DNA from: Patescibacteria group bacterium
Lineage (GTDB): Bacteria; Patescibacteriota; Microgenomatia; UBA1400; Chisholmbacteraceae
NCBI GenBank assembly: GCA_022564195.1
Contig: JADFLW010000012.1
Span: 1-40,375 of the forward strand
DNA: 40,375 bases
Direction: 5' to 3'
Shown: positions 33,031-40,375 of the stretch, piece after piece
How the letters are laid out: each line of letters starts with the position of its first letter
Numbering within the stretch: position 1 is the stretch's first letter
Notes under the pieces: generated by a model
What the model was told of the DNA's origin: nothing
Seen by the model: only the letters and a program-made list of their open reading frames with translations
Database searches by the model: none
Made by a program: the position numbers and the translations under genes

Positions 33031-34035
33031 GTGTTCGCAAAGCGTCTTGGTATTGATTTGGGTACGGCAAATTCACTAGTCTGGCTTGCGGGGAAGGGGA
33101 TCATGCTCAACGAGCCGACGGTGGTGGCGGTATCTATTGAGGACCATCGGGTTGTGGCCGTTGGAGAAGAGGCCCGGGTTATGCTGGGAAGGACCCCTGG
33201 GACTATTGTCGCGAGCCGGCCGATGCGGGATGGCGTGATTGCCGATTACGCTGTCACCGAAGCGATGCTTCGCTATTTCATTCAACGGGTGGTTGGTCGT
33301 GCCTTTCTTTTTAAGCCGGAAGTGATGATCTGTGTGCCTGCTGGCTGTACTCAGGTTGAGCGGCGTGCGGTGTTGGATGCTACACTCAGCGCGGGAGCTC
33401 GGCACGCGTATTTGATTGATGAGCCGTTGGCGGCAGCGATTGGTGCACAAGTTCCCATCGCCCAGGCCTCTGGAAATATGATTGTCGATATCGGGGGAGG
33501 TGCGGCCGAGGCAGCAGTGATTTCTTTGGGTGGTGTGGTGGTGCACAAGAGTGTTCGCGTGGCGGGAAACAAGGTCGATGAGGCAATCACTTCGTATATC
33601 AGGAAGACGCACAATCTCATTATCGGAGAGCAAACGGCTGAGATGATAAAGATCAAGATTGGTTCGGCAACCCCGCTGGAGCAGGAGGAGAAGCTGTCGG
33701 TGAAGGGACGAGATCACGTTTCTGGACTTCCGCAAACGATCACCGTCACCAGCACTGAAGTGACGGGGGTGATTCAGCGACCTTTACTGCAAATCATTGG
33801 TGCTGTCAAAGGCGTGTTGGAGCAAGTGCCGCCAGAGCTTGCCAGTGACATCATTGATAAAGGGATTGTGCTGACCGGGGGAACGAGTCTTATGCGGAAC
33901 TTTGATCTCCTGATGACGGAGGAGACGGGGGTTCCCTGTCATGTCGCCGAGGATCCGATGCTGGCGGTGGTGAAGGGAACCGGAGTGGCGCTGGAGAATC
34001 TTCATTTGTACAAGCGTAGCATCAAGGGGAAATAG
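33031..34035 (+). CDS. mreB: Rod-shape protein MreB (bacterial actin)
   Basis: 334 residues from a GTG at 33031, decided by AAAGGAGG seven bases upstream; an in-frame ATG-less extension to 33001 is unlikely. Actin-fold motifs are present: RLGIDLGTANSLVWLAGKGI (phosphate 1), DEPLAAAIGA (connect 1), NMIVDIGGGAAEAAVISLGG (phosphate 2), GIVLTGGTSLMRNF (adenosine). MreB forms membrane-bound filaments that guide wall synthesis. mreC and mreD do not follow; a glycosyltransferase does. The Ala-Ala in place of the usual GTT of 'GGGTTE' is slightly unusual. Confidence 0.95.
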   Translation: MFAKRLGIDLGTANSLVWLAGKGIMLNEPTVVAVSIEDHRVVAVGEEARVMLGRTPGTIVASRPMRDGVIADYAVTEAMLRYFIQRVVGRAFLFKPEVMICVPAGCTQVERRAVLDATLSAGARHAYLIDEPLAAAIGAQVPIAQASGNMIVDIGGGAAEAAVISLGGVVVHKSVRVAGNKVDEAITSYIRKTHNLIIGEQTAEMIKIKIGSATPLEQEEKLSVKGRDHVSGLPQTITVTSTEVTGVIQRPLLQIIGAVKGVLEQVPPELASDIIDKGIVLTGGTSLMRNFDLLMTEETGVPCHVAEDPMLAVVKGTGVALENLHLYKRSIKGK

Positions 34036-34064
34036 GATTTTTCTTCAAGATTCTTTTCATCTGT

Positions 34065-34070
34065 TATCAT
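34065..34070 (+). promoter_or_regulatory. Extended -10 box of the GT4 gene
   Basis: TGTTATCAT ends 6 bases before the ATG at 34077. Confidence 0.45.
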
Positions 34071-34076
34071 AGCTTC

Positions 34077-35207
34077 ATGGTCATAGGACTGGATGCGTCG
34101 AGGGCGTTTGTTGCCAAGCGTAGTGGGACGGAGAATTACAGCTACCAGCTTCTGCGGGCGATGATTGCGGCTGGGAGCACATATACGTTTGTCGTCTACA
34201 CAAGAGGAGAAGTTGCTCCACCCAAGGATTTTGTGCGTAAGAATGTGAGGTTTCGAGAGATTGGGTGGCCGCGGTTGTGGACTCAAGGAGGACTGGCGCT
34301 TGCGAGTTGGCGTGATACGCTTGATGTTCTTTTTATTCCCGCGCATACGTTGCCGGTGCTGCGCCGTCCGAAGCTTCCAACTGTGGTGACGATTCATGGG
34401 TTGGAGTACGAGTATCTGCCGGAGCACTACCGCTTTCCTCAAAAGATCTATTTAACGTGGTCAACGCGGTACGCTGTGCGGTTTGCGACTACACTCATTG
34501 CCGTTTCGCAGTTTACAAAAAAGGAGCTTGTGAAGCGGCTGAGAGCAGACGAGAATACCATTTCGGTGGTTCACGAAGGAGTTGATGCGGAAGTTTATAG
34601 TAAATCATATAACGATAAGGAAAAGTCGATTGCGTTGGAGGCACTTGGAGTCTTAAAACCGTACGTGTTGTTTGTTGGGGTTGTGCAGCCGAGGAAGAAC
34701 TTGGTGCGGCTGATTAAGGCGTTCTCGCAATTGACAGGGTCCATCCCTGTCAATCTTTCTTTGGTGATCGCGGGCAATCTTGGATGGATGTACAGGAAGA
34801 TTTTGGCTGCCCCTAAAAAATATGGGGTGAAGGATCGAGTGAAATTTGTTGGATTCGTGGATGAGAAGCAGTTGCCCATCTTGATGCAGGAGGCTGAGAT
34901 CCTTGTGCAGCCCAGCTTGACCGAGGGGTTTGGTTTGCCGGTTCTTGAGGCGATGGCGGCAGGGACGCCAGTGGTTGTGGCAAAGGCCGGGGCTTTGCCC
35001 GAAGTCGTTGGTCGAGCCGGCATATTGGTTGATCCGCTTTCCGTTGATGATCTTGCGCAGGGCATGGCGAAAATCTTGGTGAGTCAGACGCTTCGGAATC
35101 ACTTGCGAGAGAGGGGCCTTTCCTGGTGTCGCCGTTTTAGTTGGAAGCGTGCGGCTGACGAGACGCTTGGAGTCTTGCGCGACGCAGCTGAGAAGAGCAA
35201 ACAGTGA
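34077..35207 (+). CDS. GT4-family glycosyltransferase
   Basis: 376 residues. A GT-B retaining glycosyltransferase: N-terminal GLDASRAFVAKRSGTENYSY, the hinge region YVLFVGVVQPRKNLVRLIKA, and the EX7E donor-binding motif E283...E291 in TEGFGLPVLEAMAAGTPVVV, then ALPEVVGRAGILVDP. It most likely transfers a sugar from a nucleotide donor to a lipid-linked or polymer acceptor on the cytoplasmic face. Residues LTGSIPVN are encoded by a hairpin repeat (34731-34753), lying in a loop before the strand LSLVIAGNLG. Neighbours mreB and an RmlA-type enzyme support a surface-glycan role. Confidence 0.92.
   Translation: MVIGLDASRAFVAKRSGTENYSYQLLRAMIAAGSTYTFVVYTRGEVAPPKDFVRKNVRFREIGWPRLWTQGGLALASWRDTLDVLFIPAHTLPVLRRPKLPTVVTIHGLEYEYLPEHYRFPQKIYLTWSTRYAVRFATTLIAVSQFTKKELVKRLRADENTISVVHEGVDAEVYSKSYNDKEKSIALEALGVLKPYVLFVGVVQPRKNLVRLIKAFSQLTGSIPVNLSLVIAGNLGWMYRKILAAPKKYGVKDRVKFVGFVDEKQLPILMQEAEILVQPSLTEGFGLPVLEAMAAGTPVVVAKAGALPEVVGRAGILVDPLSVDDLAQGMAKILVSQTLRNHLRERGLSWCRRFSWKRAADETLGVLRDAAEKSKQ
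34731..34753. repeat. TTGACAGGG...CCCTGTCAA hairpin inside the GT4 gene
   Basis: Nine-base perfect arms with loop TCCAT, in frame with the gene. Matches the hairpin at 16601-16623. Confidence 0.7.
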
Positions 35208-35227
35208 GGCCACGACTGACAAGACTG

Positions 35228-35239
35228 CCTGCCGGCAGG
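35228..35239. repeat. CCTGCCGGCAGG palindrome, copy 3
   Basis: Within a larger fold-back (TGACA...TGTCA) just after the GT4 gene; may act as its terminator. The 35208-35972 interval otherwise holds only a gene remnant and a hairpin. Confidence 0.65.
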
Positions 35240-35437
35240 CCTGTCAGTTGAAGACATAGTCCTGGAGAATATGACTATATTTTTTCAGTTGTTTGCTTTG
35301 GTTTCTTGGTATGCAAGGTGTGAGCTACAGGTATCTATTGAGTACAGGCACTGTACATTTGCTGAATCCAGTAAGTATCATCTATTTATTCGGTATCTTA
35401 TAATAAATTCCTCTATGTCTTCATAGAGACCAAACGT

Positions 35438-35700
35438 ATGCGAGTCTACAACGATGCAGCGATTCCCTTCACGAAAGTCCTCAGCGTTCGTGTTTCAGAA
35501 CTTCCAAAGTGTAAACTTTGGCATGGATTGAGGCCTGAATTCAGAGTGGAGAAAAAAGATAGTGGCAACACTCAATCCCGAACAGATGGTGCTTGCTAAA
35601 AAAGTCCTATACTTCCGCAAAATCTTAAACAGCGCTGATTTAGCACTCGCCGATGGCGTCGGCTTACTTGTGGGTGGATACCATCAATGTCGCAGAGGGA
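35438..35700 (+). pseudogene. Remnant of a WecG/TagA/CpsF-type glycosyltransferase
   Basis: An ATG at 35438 gives MRVYNDAAIPFTKVLSVRVS followed by ELPK, resembling the N-terminus of the family. A shift to a second frame gives KKIVATLNPEQMVLAKK and YFRKILNSADLALADGVGLL, the conserved block ending in the catalytic-region DGVG motif. After this the similarity stops, and the remaining two thirds of the gene are missing. TATAAT at 35399-35404 and a 7-bp hairpin (CTCTATG/CATAGAG) precede it. Not functional as an enzyme. Confidence 0.6.
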
Positions 35701-35750
35701 GATCCGTCTGGATACGAAGTGGATATGAATTTCACCTGTTCTTAAAAATC

Positions 35751-35788
35751 CTTCTTCTCTGCACAGCGACCGCATAGCAGAGAAGAAG
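35751..35788. terminator. Perfect 12-bp hairpin, terminator-like
   Basis: CTTCTTCTCTGC (35751-35762), a 14-base loop and GCAGAGAAGAAG (35777-35788). On the minus strand it is followed by GATTTTTAAG, as in intrinsic terminators, but no minus-strand gene ends here. Confidence 0.5.
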
Positions 35789-35972
35789 AGTACTTGAGGA
35801 GAATGTTGATATTCGTGGCGGTTTTTTGGATTTGTTTTTGTCGTTGCTTGCCCTGTTTTGGTGGGTGTTATGATTCGATGGAAGACCTCGCTATTTTCAC
35901 GGTTGACAGTTCGCGTACAATGGTACTAATTAGGATAAAACTGCTCCTTGAACTTAAAGTATAAGGAGAGGG

Positions 35973-36269
35973 ATGTCAGGAGTATCAGAATTACGCTTCG
36001 GCGAGCGGGGCTCTCGCGAGCCTTATCCGGCTGATACCGCTAATCGATGGGTGAATCAGCAGGGGCCGGTGTTGTTGGAAAAATCTTCCGGAGGTTTGCG
36101 TCCCATTCATGAGCTAGTTGGCGAATATCGTGAGAAGTCCCTGCTTTTTTTAACTCCTGATTCAGATACCTTTTGGCGCACGAGGATTGGTGGTTCCTTT
36201 CCAGAGGTTGTCTTTCGATGGCAGACGAGATTAACGGCAATCTTAAATCTAACGAGCCATGGGCTTTGA
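35973..36269 (+). CDS. Unrecognised 98-residue protein upstream of the tandem family
   Basis: The ATG follows AAGGAGAGGG, a clear ribosome site. The product is soluble and basic-to-neutral, with ANRWVNQQGPVLLEKSSGGL and REKSLLFLTPDSDTFWRTRI. No known family. Its end overlaps the start of the 900-residue gene by 11 bases, so translation of the two is probably coupled. A frame-shifted N-terminal part of the next gene is an alternative reading; the good ribosome site belongs to this frame. TTGACA at 35903-35908 may be part of the promoter. Confidence 0.55.
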   Translation: MSGVSELRFGERGSREPYPADTANRWVNQQGPVLLEKSSGGLRPIHELVGEYREKSLLFLTPDSDTFWRTRIGGSFPEVVFRWQTRLTAILNLTSHGL

Positions 36270-38961
36270 AATCGTACCGTTCCAGCAGCAAGATCCAGTG
36301 CCTTTTGAGGATGATCAGTCTCACCGAGGAGATCGGCTGGCTATTCCTGAGGATTTCAGTCCAGCCGTTGGTGAGAGCCCTTCGTTTGGAGAACTCCTGG
36401 AGCAATTGAGTGAGTTCCTTCGAGGAGGAGTAAGGAAGGACTCGGCACATGAAGACGCTTCATTGGTGCCTGTGCACGAACCACCAGAGATAGAAGCACC
36501 GATTGAGCCTGTTGAGACGGGCCTCGTTGCTGAGCCTGAACCGCTTTTCCAAGCGTATCAAGAGCCGGAAGAGCTTCCTGCTGAAGACTCCGGGGCTGGG
36601 AATGGGCTCGTCACACAGGAGCCGGAGGAGCCATGGAAGAGGGCTGAACTCGTGACCGTTTCACCCGAGCCATTAGACTTTGCTTCAGGAGAGCCCGCTG
36701 TTTTTGCTGACAATCCCACAGTGGATAATGGCAGTGCCGGTTGGGAGTTGGACCACTATGGCCATGAGCCTCCCTATGGAGGAGATAACGCTTATTTGGA
36801 ACCGGTTCTTCCTCACCACGAAAATCCCTGGGGAAGTGATGTTCTGGAGCCAGCTGGGGTGGAACCGAACGGTTTCGAGACGGCTCATGATTTTTCCCAA
36901 CACGATATCATGCCATATCAAGAGGATCAGCTACCGATGCAGGAACATACCGAGCCCGATAGTGATCGTCTCAACGGCCCGGCACACGGCTGGGAGGAAG
37001 AAGTGGCTGGTTTCGACTCGCTGCAACCCGAACCAGATCCATATTCTATGGCTCCACTAGAGCCAACTCAAGATATGTTCGACTCTGAAGCGCTACTCCC
37101 TCCCACTTCTCTCATGGCGAATGAGGAGTCTCCCCAAGATCCTTTGGCGTCGTTTAAGGAAGAGATGCTTCCGCAAGACCCATTGGTCTCATCCGAGCAA
37201 GAGGGGGGGCTGTTGACGGAACGGGAGGTAGAGGAAACTGACTCCCTTGCGCTTGAGCCGGCTGCATTTCCGACGGATGAGGTTGAGAATCAGCAGGACG
37301 AGTGGCTTGCTGGCTGGGAGGACTCGGGTGAGCTGGATGATCATGAGATCCGGTCCCAGCTTCCGGTACACATACCATATAAAATTATCGCCCCGTTGAT
37401 CGGTGCCGGCTTGGCACTGGCCGCTTGTTCGCCCGAAGAGCTCCAGTCTTTGATTTTTCCAGAGGAGGAAGATGCCACTCAGCCGCGGACCGTGGAGATG
37501 GTTCCGACGATTGAGCCCTCGCCGACTCCGGAGCCGTTTTCGCTCATTGAGGCGACCCCGACAGCTGAAGTGCAGTCTTTTATTCCCCCACGAAACCCAC
37601 CGGAGTATAGATCCCTGGCTGCCGGTGGAGCGTTTCCGGAAAGCATCCGGGAGGTTGCAACGAACGCCAAGTATATCGCTTTAGAGATTCAGAAACGGGA
37701 GGAGGAAGGGCCGTTTCTTACGACAGAGGAGCGGTATTATACTGACTTGGATGCTTTCCAAACTACTCGCGGATACGAGCTGATCCAGTCATGGAATAGA
37801 AAGCTTGGTCCAAATGAGTTTCAGATGGTGACGACGCTTCTTCGAGAGAGCGGCGGAGTCCAACAGGTGCGCTGGTTCGTCACGGAGGGTGGGGCGTTCA
37901 TGACGAGGCCTGATGGTTTGCCACAGGGAGCTGATCCCAAGAACCCAACCCAGGTATGGGTTCCCCTCCCAGCCGGAACGCTCGCCGTAATTGAATGGGG
38001 GAGGGACGACAATCCTTATCTTTTTGCTGTTGATGATAATGCTGGAGAAGATGTCTTTTGGTTTGACACCACAAAGGCTAATGCTTTTTTGGAAGGTGGG
38101 ATTGATGCTGCTTGGGAATTGCATCCGAGTGTAGAGGAGTTGGTCGCAAGTTCGTCCCTGCAGCTTTCGGAGTTTGCCTTTCAAGGTGGACGGTGGATTG
38201 GGTTGGATGCCACAGGCCAGGCGGTGATGGAGTATGACACAGAGCGGGGAGAGTGGAGCGTGGTTGACCTTCTGCCTACGACCTGCTTGGATCCGGAGGT
38301 GAATCAACAGGTGGTTGACCAATTTTTACAAGATTTCGGATATGCATCTTTTGAGGAAGCGGTGAGCGATCATGCTTATTTTACTGGTCACGCTGGTTTT
38401 GAGAATGGACCAAGCTGGTATCGTATGTATGAGCTCAAGGTGCTGGGCGGATACCGATTCTCGCTGGCCGAGCAGCAGGGGTTTGGAAAAGGCGATTTTG
38501 CTCACTGTCTCCTTGGAGCTAGTCCATATATGGATGGTAACCCTATTCCAATCATTATCGGTGTGGAGCGTGACGGCCGGTGGTCGCAAGTTACTAATGT
38601 GTATAGTGATGAAGATATTGGTACTCCTCCTCGTGCGATATTACACTCTTCTGGACAAGCCGATGAGTGGATTAAAGAGATGCTCGACACACATGTTCAG
38701 GCCAATGTCGTTGTGAGGTTTAGCGAGCCAGGTTGGGAAAGGGATCCGTTATGGCACGTTGGGTATGATGAAGTCTTGCCACTTTTGGAGAATCAGGATG
38801 GGTACATTATGAAGTATACGCGCATCCCAACACCGGTGGGGCCAAGCGCGAGTTTTCCTAATGGCGTTCCAGGGAGTCTGAGGCTGGTTGCTGAAGAGTT
38901 CAATCATCAACCCGGTGGTGACATCGGATTCTTTGCCTTCCAAATTAAGATACTAGAATAG
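36259..38961 (+). CDS. 900-residue surface protein: acidic N-terminal region, internal lipobox-like helix, conserved family domain
   Basis: Residues 1-365 are acidic and rich in Pro, Glu, Gln and aromatic residues (PEPEPLF, LEPTQDMFDSEALLPP), probably disordered. Residues about 372-390 (YKIIAPLIGAGLALAACSPE) form a hydrophobic stretch ending in a lipobox-like LAAC with C390. A Thr/Pro linker follows, then a central domain (about 465-670, with several WF/VW strands). The C-terminal domain (about 672-900) starts with LPTTCLDPEVN and is clearly shared with the next two genes: NGPSWY, LGGYRFSLAEQ, CLLGASP, IGVERDGRWSQ, WERDPLWHVGYD. I do not recognise this domain. If the hydrophobic stretch is a membrane helix, the acidic part would stay in the cytoplasm. 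It overlaps the upstream gene by 11 bases. Confidence 0.75.
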   Translation: MGFEIVPFQQQDPVPFEDDQSHRGDRLAIPEDFSPAVGESPSFGELLEQLSEFLRGGVRKDSAHEDASLVPVHEPPEIEAPIEPVETGLVAEPEPLFQAYQEPEELPAEDSGAGNGLVTQEPEEPWKRAELVTVSPEPLDFASGEPAVFADNPTVDNGSAGWELDHYGHEPPYGGDNAYLEPVLPHHENPWGSDVLEPAGVEPNGFETAHDFSQHDIMPYQEDQLPMQEHTEPDSDRLNGPAHGWEEEVAGFDSLQPEPDPYSMAPLEPTQDMFDSEALLPPTSLMANEESPQDPLASFKEEMLPQDPLVSSEQEGGLLTEREVEETDSLALEPAAFPTDEVENQQDEWLAGWEDSGELDDHEIRSQLPVHIPYKIIAPLIGAGLALAACSPEELQSLIFPEEEDATQPRTVEMVPTIEPSPTPEPFSLIEATPTAEVQSFIPPRNPPEYRSLAAGGAFPESIREVATNAKYIALEIQKREEEGPFLTTEERYYTDLDAFQTTRGYELIQSWNRKLGPNEFQMVTTLLRESGGVQQVRWFVTEGGAFMTRPDGLPQGADPKNPTQVWVPLPAGTLAVIEWGRDDNPYLFAVDDNAGEDVFWFDTTKANAFLEGGIDAAWELHPSVEELVASSSLQLSEFAFQGGRWIGLDATGQAVMEYDTERGEWSVVDLLPTTCLDPEVNQQVVDQFLQDFGYASFEEAVSDHAYFTGHAGFENGPSWYRMYELKVLGGYRFSLAEQQGFGKGDFAHCLLGASPYMDGNPIPIIIGVERDGRWSQVTNVYSDEDIGTPPRAILHSSGQADEWIKEMLDTHVQANVVVRFSEPGWERDPLWHVGYDEVLPLLENQDGYIMKYTRIPTPVGPSASFPNGVPGSLRLVAEEFNHQPGGDIGFFAFQIKILE

Positions 38962-39055
38962 TATTTTTGCGAGCTGTTGTTTACGAAGCGGTAGATTCTG
39001 TTCTTCATCTGTACACATTATTTCTCTGCTTGATTGATAGAATACGGTTTACTAT

Positions 39056-40018
39056 ATGCCTAAGCGATCTGAGCTCCTTCGACTATTGACCGCGGGTTCG
39101 TTGGTTGCGGCTGGTTGCGCGCCGGAAGCAAAGACACCCGAGGAGCCACAGCCCGTTGGTCCAGAGGCTACGGTCTCCACTCCTTCTCCAACTCCAACGT
39201 CGGAACCCACTCAAATACCGACTTTAACACCAACGCTCACAAGAACGCCAACCGAAACGATGACGCCCACTGAAACACCCGAGCCGCTGCCGACGACCTG
39301 CCTGGATGCGGAGGTGAATGGGCAGGTGGTTGCTGAGTACCTGGAAAACACAGAGCATAGCACTTTCCTGGAGGCGATGGATGCGTGGAGGAATAGTGAT
39401 GATTTTAAGCGTAATCAATACAATCTAGTTTCTCGGGCTGGTTTTACGAATGGGCCAAGCTGGTACATGTCACACAATATGAAAATACTCGGTGGGTACC
39501 GATTTTCCCTTGCTGAGCAGTCCGGTTTCCGGGATGGTGACTTCGCGTATTGCCTTCTTGGAGCGAGCCCGCATATGGTGGATGATCTGGTTCCAATTGT
39601 TATTGGGGTGCAACGCAACGGCCAGTGGTCGCAAGCGAACTACTTTTTTGATGATAGTCTTGTAGGCGTACCTCCCCGCGCGATACTAGAAACTCCTGAG
39701 CAAGCTGATGCATGGATAGAGAAGATGCGCGGTGAGGTTATCCATCCTCTGATCGTATTACGGTTTGATAAGCCAAACTGGGAGAGGGATCCTTTATGGC
39801 ATGTGGGCTATGATTCTGTTCTGCCACTCTTGCGAAATTCCAATGGGTACATTATGCGGTATACGAATAATCCCTCGGAGTTAGGTTCGCCACTTACCTT
39901 CCCTGATGGAACACCAGCGGGCGAGCAGGCAAGTCTGCTCACAGTCATTCGGGAGTTAAACCGAGAGCCTGGTACCGATATTGGCCTCTTCGCCTTCCAG
40001 ATAACGATAAAGAAATAA
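39056..40018 (+). CDS. Lipoprotein-like protein of the tandem family, member 2
   Basis: 320 residues. The N-terminus MPKRSELLRLLTAGSLVAAG followed by C21 is a short lipoprotein-like signal (AAGC). A Thr/Pro linker (about 27-80, PTPTSEPTQIPTLTPTLT) leads to the same C-terminal domain as the preceding gene: LPTTCLDAEVN, NGPSWY, LGGYRFSLAEQ, CLLGASPHM, IGVQRNGQWSQ, WERDPLWHVGYD, DIGLFAFQI. Two Cys (TTCLD and AYCLLG) are conserved and could pair. The central domain of member 1 is absent. TAGAAT at about 39040-39045 may be the -10 box. Likely exported and membrane-tethered; function unknown. Confidence 0.8.
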   Translation: MPKRSELLRLLTAGSLVAAGCAPEAKTPEEPQPVGPEATVSTPSPTPTSEPTQIPTLTPTLTRTPTETMTPTETPEPLPTTCLDAEVNGQVVAEYLENTEHSTFLEAMDAWRNSDDFKRNQYNLVSRAGFTNGPSWYMSHNMKILGGYRFSLAEQSGFRDGDFAYCLLGASPHMVDDLVPIVIGVQRNGQWSQANYFFDDSLVGVPPRAILETPEQADAWIEKMRGEVIHPLIVLRFDKPNWERDPLWHVGYDSVLPLLRNSNGYIMRYTNNPSELGSPLTFPDGTPAGEQASLLTVIRELNREPGTDIGLFAFQITIKK

Positions 40019-40117
40019 TTGCAGATCTTTCCCTTGTATACTCTAAGCCCCTTTTTGATTGCTTCAATTTTTTTCTGATCTGCTACAATATGGGTTATTA
40101 GTTTTCCGCTTCAGTCC

Positions 40118-40375
40118 ATGCCAAAACGCAGTGAAGTTCTTCGATTATTGACTGTGGGTTCGTTGGTTGCTGTCGGTTGCGCGCCGGAAGCTAAGGCGCC
40201 TGAGGAACCTTCTCCCACGAGTCCTGATATCCTCACTCCCAGCCCATTTCCTACGGAAACTCCTTATCCAACCGCTACACCAACGCATACTCCCACTCCA
40301 ATTCCTACCGAGATAATGACACCAGCTCCAACTCCCGAGCCTTTGCCAACGACCTGCCTGGATCCGGAGGTGAAC
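40118..40375 (+). CDS. Lipoprotein-like protein of the tandem family, member 3 (partial)
   Basis: 86 residues before the right edge. The signal MPKRSEVLRLLTVGSLVAVG plus C21 is almost identical to member 2. It continues with APEAKAPEEP, a Thr/Pro linker of different sequence, and LPTTCLDPEVN, the start of the shared domain. TACAAT (40085-40090) is a probable -10 box with a leader of about 27 bases. The near-identity of the signal regions indicates recent duplication. Confidence 0.8.
   Translation, partial: MPKRSEVLRLLTVGSLVAVGCAPEAKAPEEPSPTSPDILTPSPFPTETPYPTATPTHTPTPIPTEIMTPAPTPEPLPTTCLDPEVN

Noticed and set aside
34731-34753. Intrinsic terminator within the GT4 gene
   Set aside because: No T-run follows, and the frame continues with conserved GT4 motifs, so premature termination is not supported.
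35562-35777. 71-codon frame as an independent small gene
   Set aside because: Its first 35 residues match only an internal block of the WecG/TagA family, and the rest is unrelated; treated as part of a remnant.
36173-36409. 78-codon frame starting MADEINGNLKSNEPW
   Set aside because: Begins plausibly but becomes antigenic to the composition of both neighbours after 15 residues; the 98- and 900-residue frames explain the region better, although a frameshift here cannot be excluded.
37789-38322. 177-codon minus-strand frame
   Set aside because: Lies entirely opposite the conserved central domain of the 900-residue protein and resembles no protein.

Overview
The window looks like a chromosomal segment of a Candidate Phyla Radiation (Patescibacteria) bacterium using the standard code, with TGA as a stop. 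The evidence is the gene set (comEA, a comEC split into two genes, a long minor-pilin operon, a VirD4/HerA-type ATPase, mreB, many unrecognised small proteins), the dense population of short palindromic repeats, and in-frame repeat-derived peptides inside tRNA synthetases, a habit I associate with this group. This placement is inference. No rRNA, CRISPR array or intact insertion sequence is visible.

Layout. 1-3029 (minus) is the N-terminal part of a large fibre-like surface protein that runs off the left edge; it has a MerR-like DNA-binding domain in front of a membrane helix. 3.1-5.4 kb holds two tRNA-Ala genes, a zinc-ribbon protein, repeats, a deletion-derivative copy of the fibre gene's 5' end, and a PaaX/Cas2-like protein between two copies of a nested palindrome. 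5.4-11.2 kb is leuS, comEA and the two comEC genes. 11.2-14.6 kb is unrecognised proteins plus a decayed gene. 14.7-20.2 kb is argS, a methyltransferase, a double winged-helix regulator, an M16 peptidase and ndk. 20.2-26.8 kb is small unknowns, a T4SS-coupling-type ATPase and a tRNA cluster in which an intact tRNA-Arg lies inside the pieces of another tRNA-like sequence. 26.8-30.2 kb is a minor-pilin operon (minus). 30.3-35.2 kb is a sugar nucleotidyltransferase, a PEGA/beta-propeller protein, mreB and a GT4 glycosyltransferase. 35.4-35.7 kb is a WecG/TagA remnant. 36.0-40.4 kb is a tandem family of lipoprotein-like genes with a conserved C-terminal domain that I do not recognise; it continues past the right edge.

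Working together: comEA, the two comEC genes and the minor pilins fit a DNA-uptake and type IV pilus route. The VirD4-like ATPase may belong to pilus or conjugation-like DNA movement. The nucleotidyltransferase, GT4 enzyme and decayed WecG gene point to surface polysaccharide synthesis next to mreB. The fibre protein, the PEGA protein, the Pro-Thr linker protein and the tandem lipoproteins make up a large surface-exposed set. Regulation appears to rest largely on promoters whose -10 box lies 5-10 bases before the start codon, implying leaderless mRNAs for about ten genes. A smaller set (leuS, mreB, two small acidic proteins, the 36-kb operon) has a clear Shine-Dalgarno sequence.
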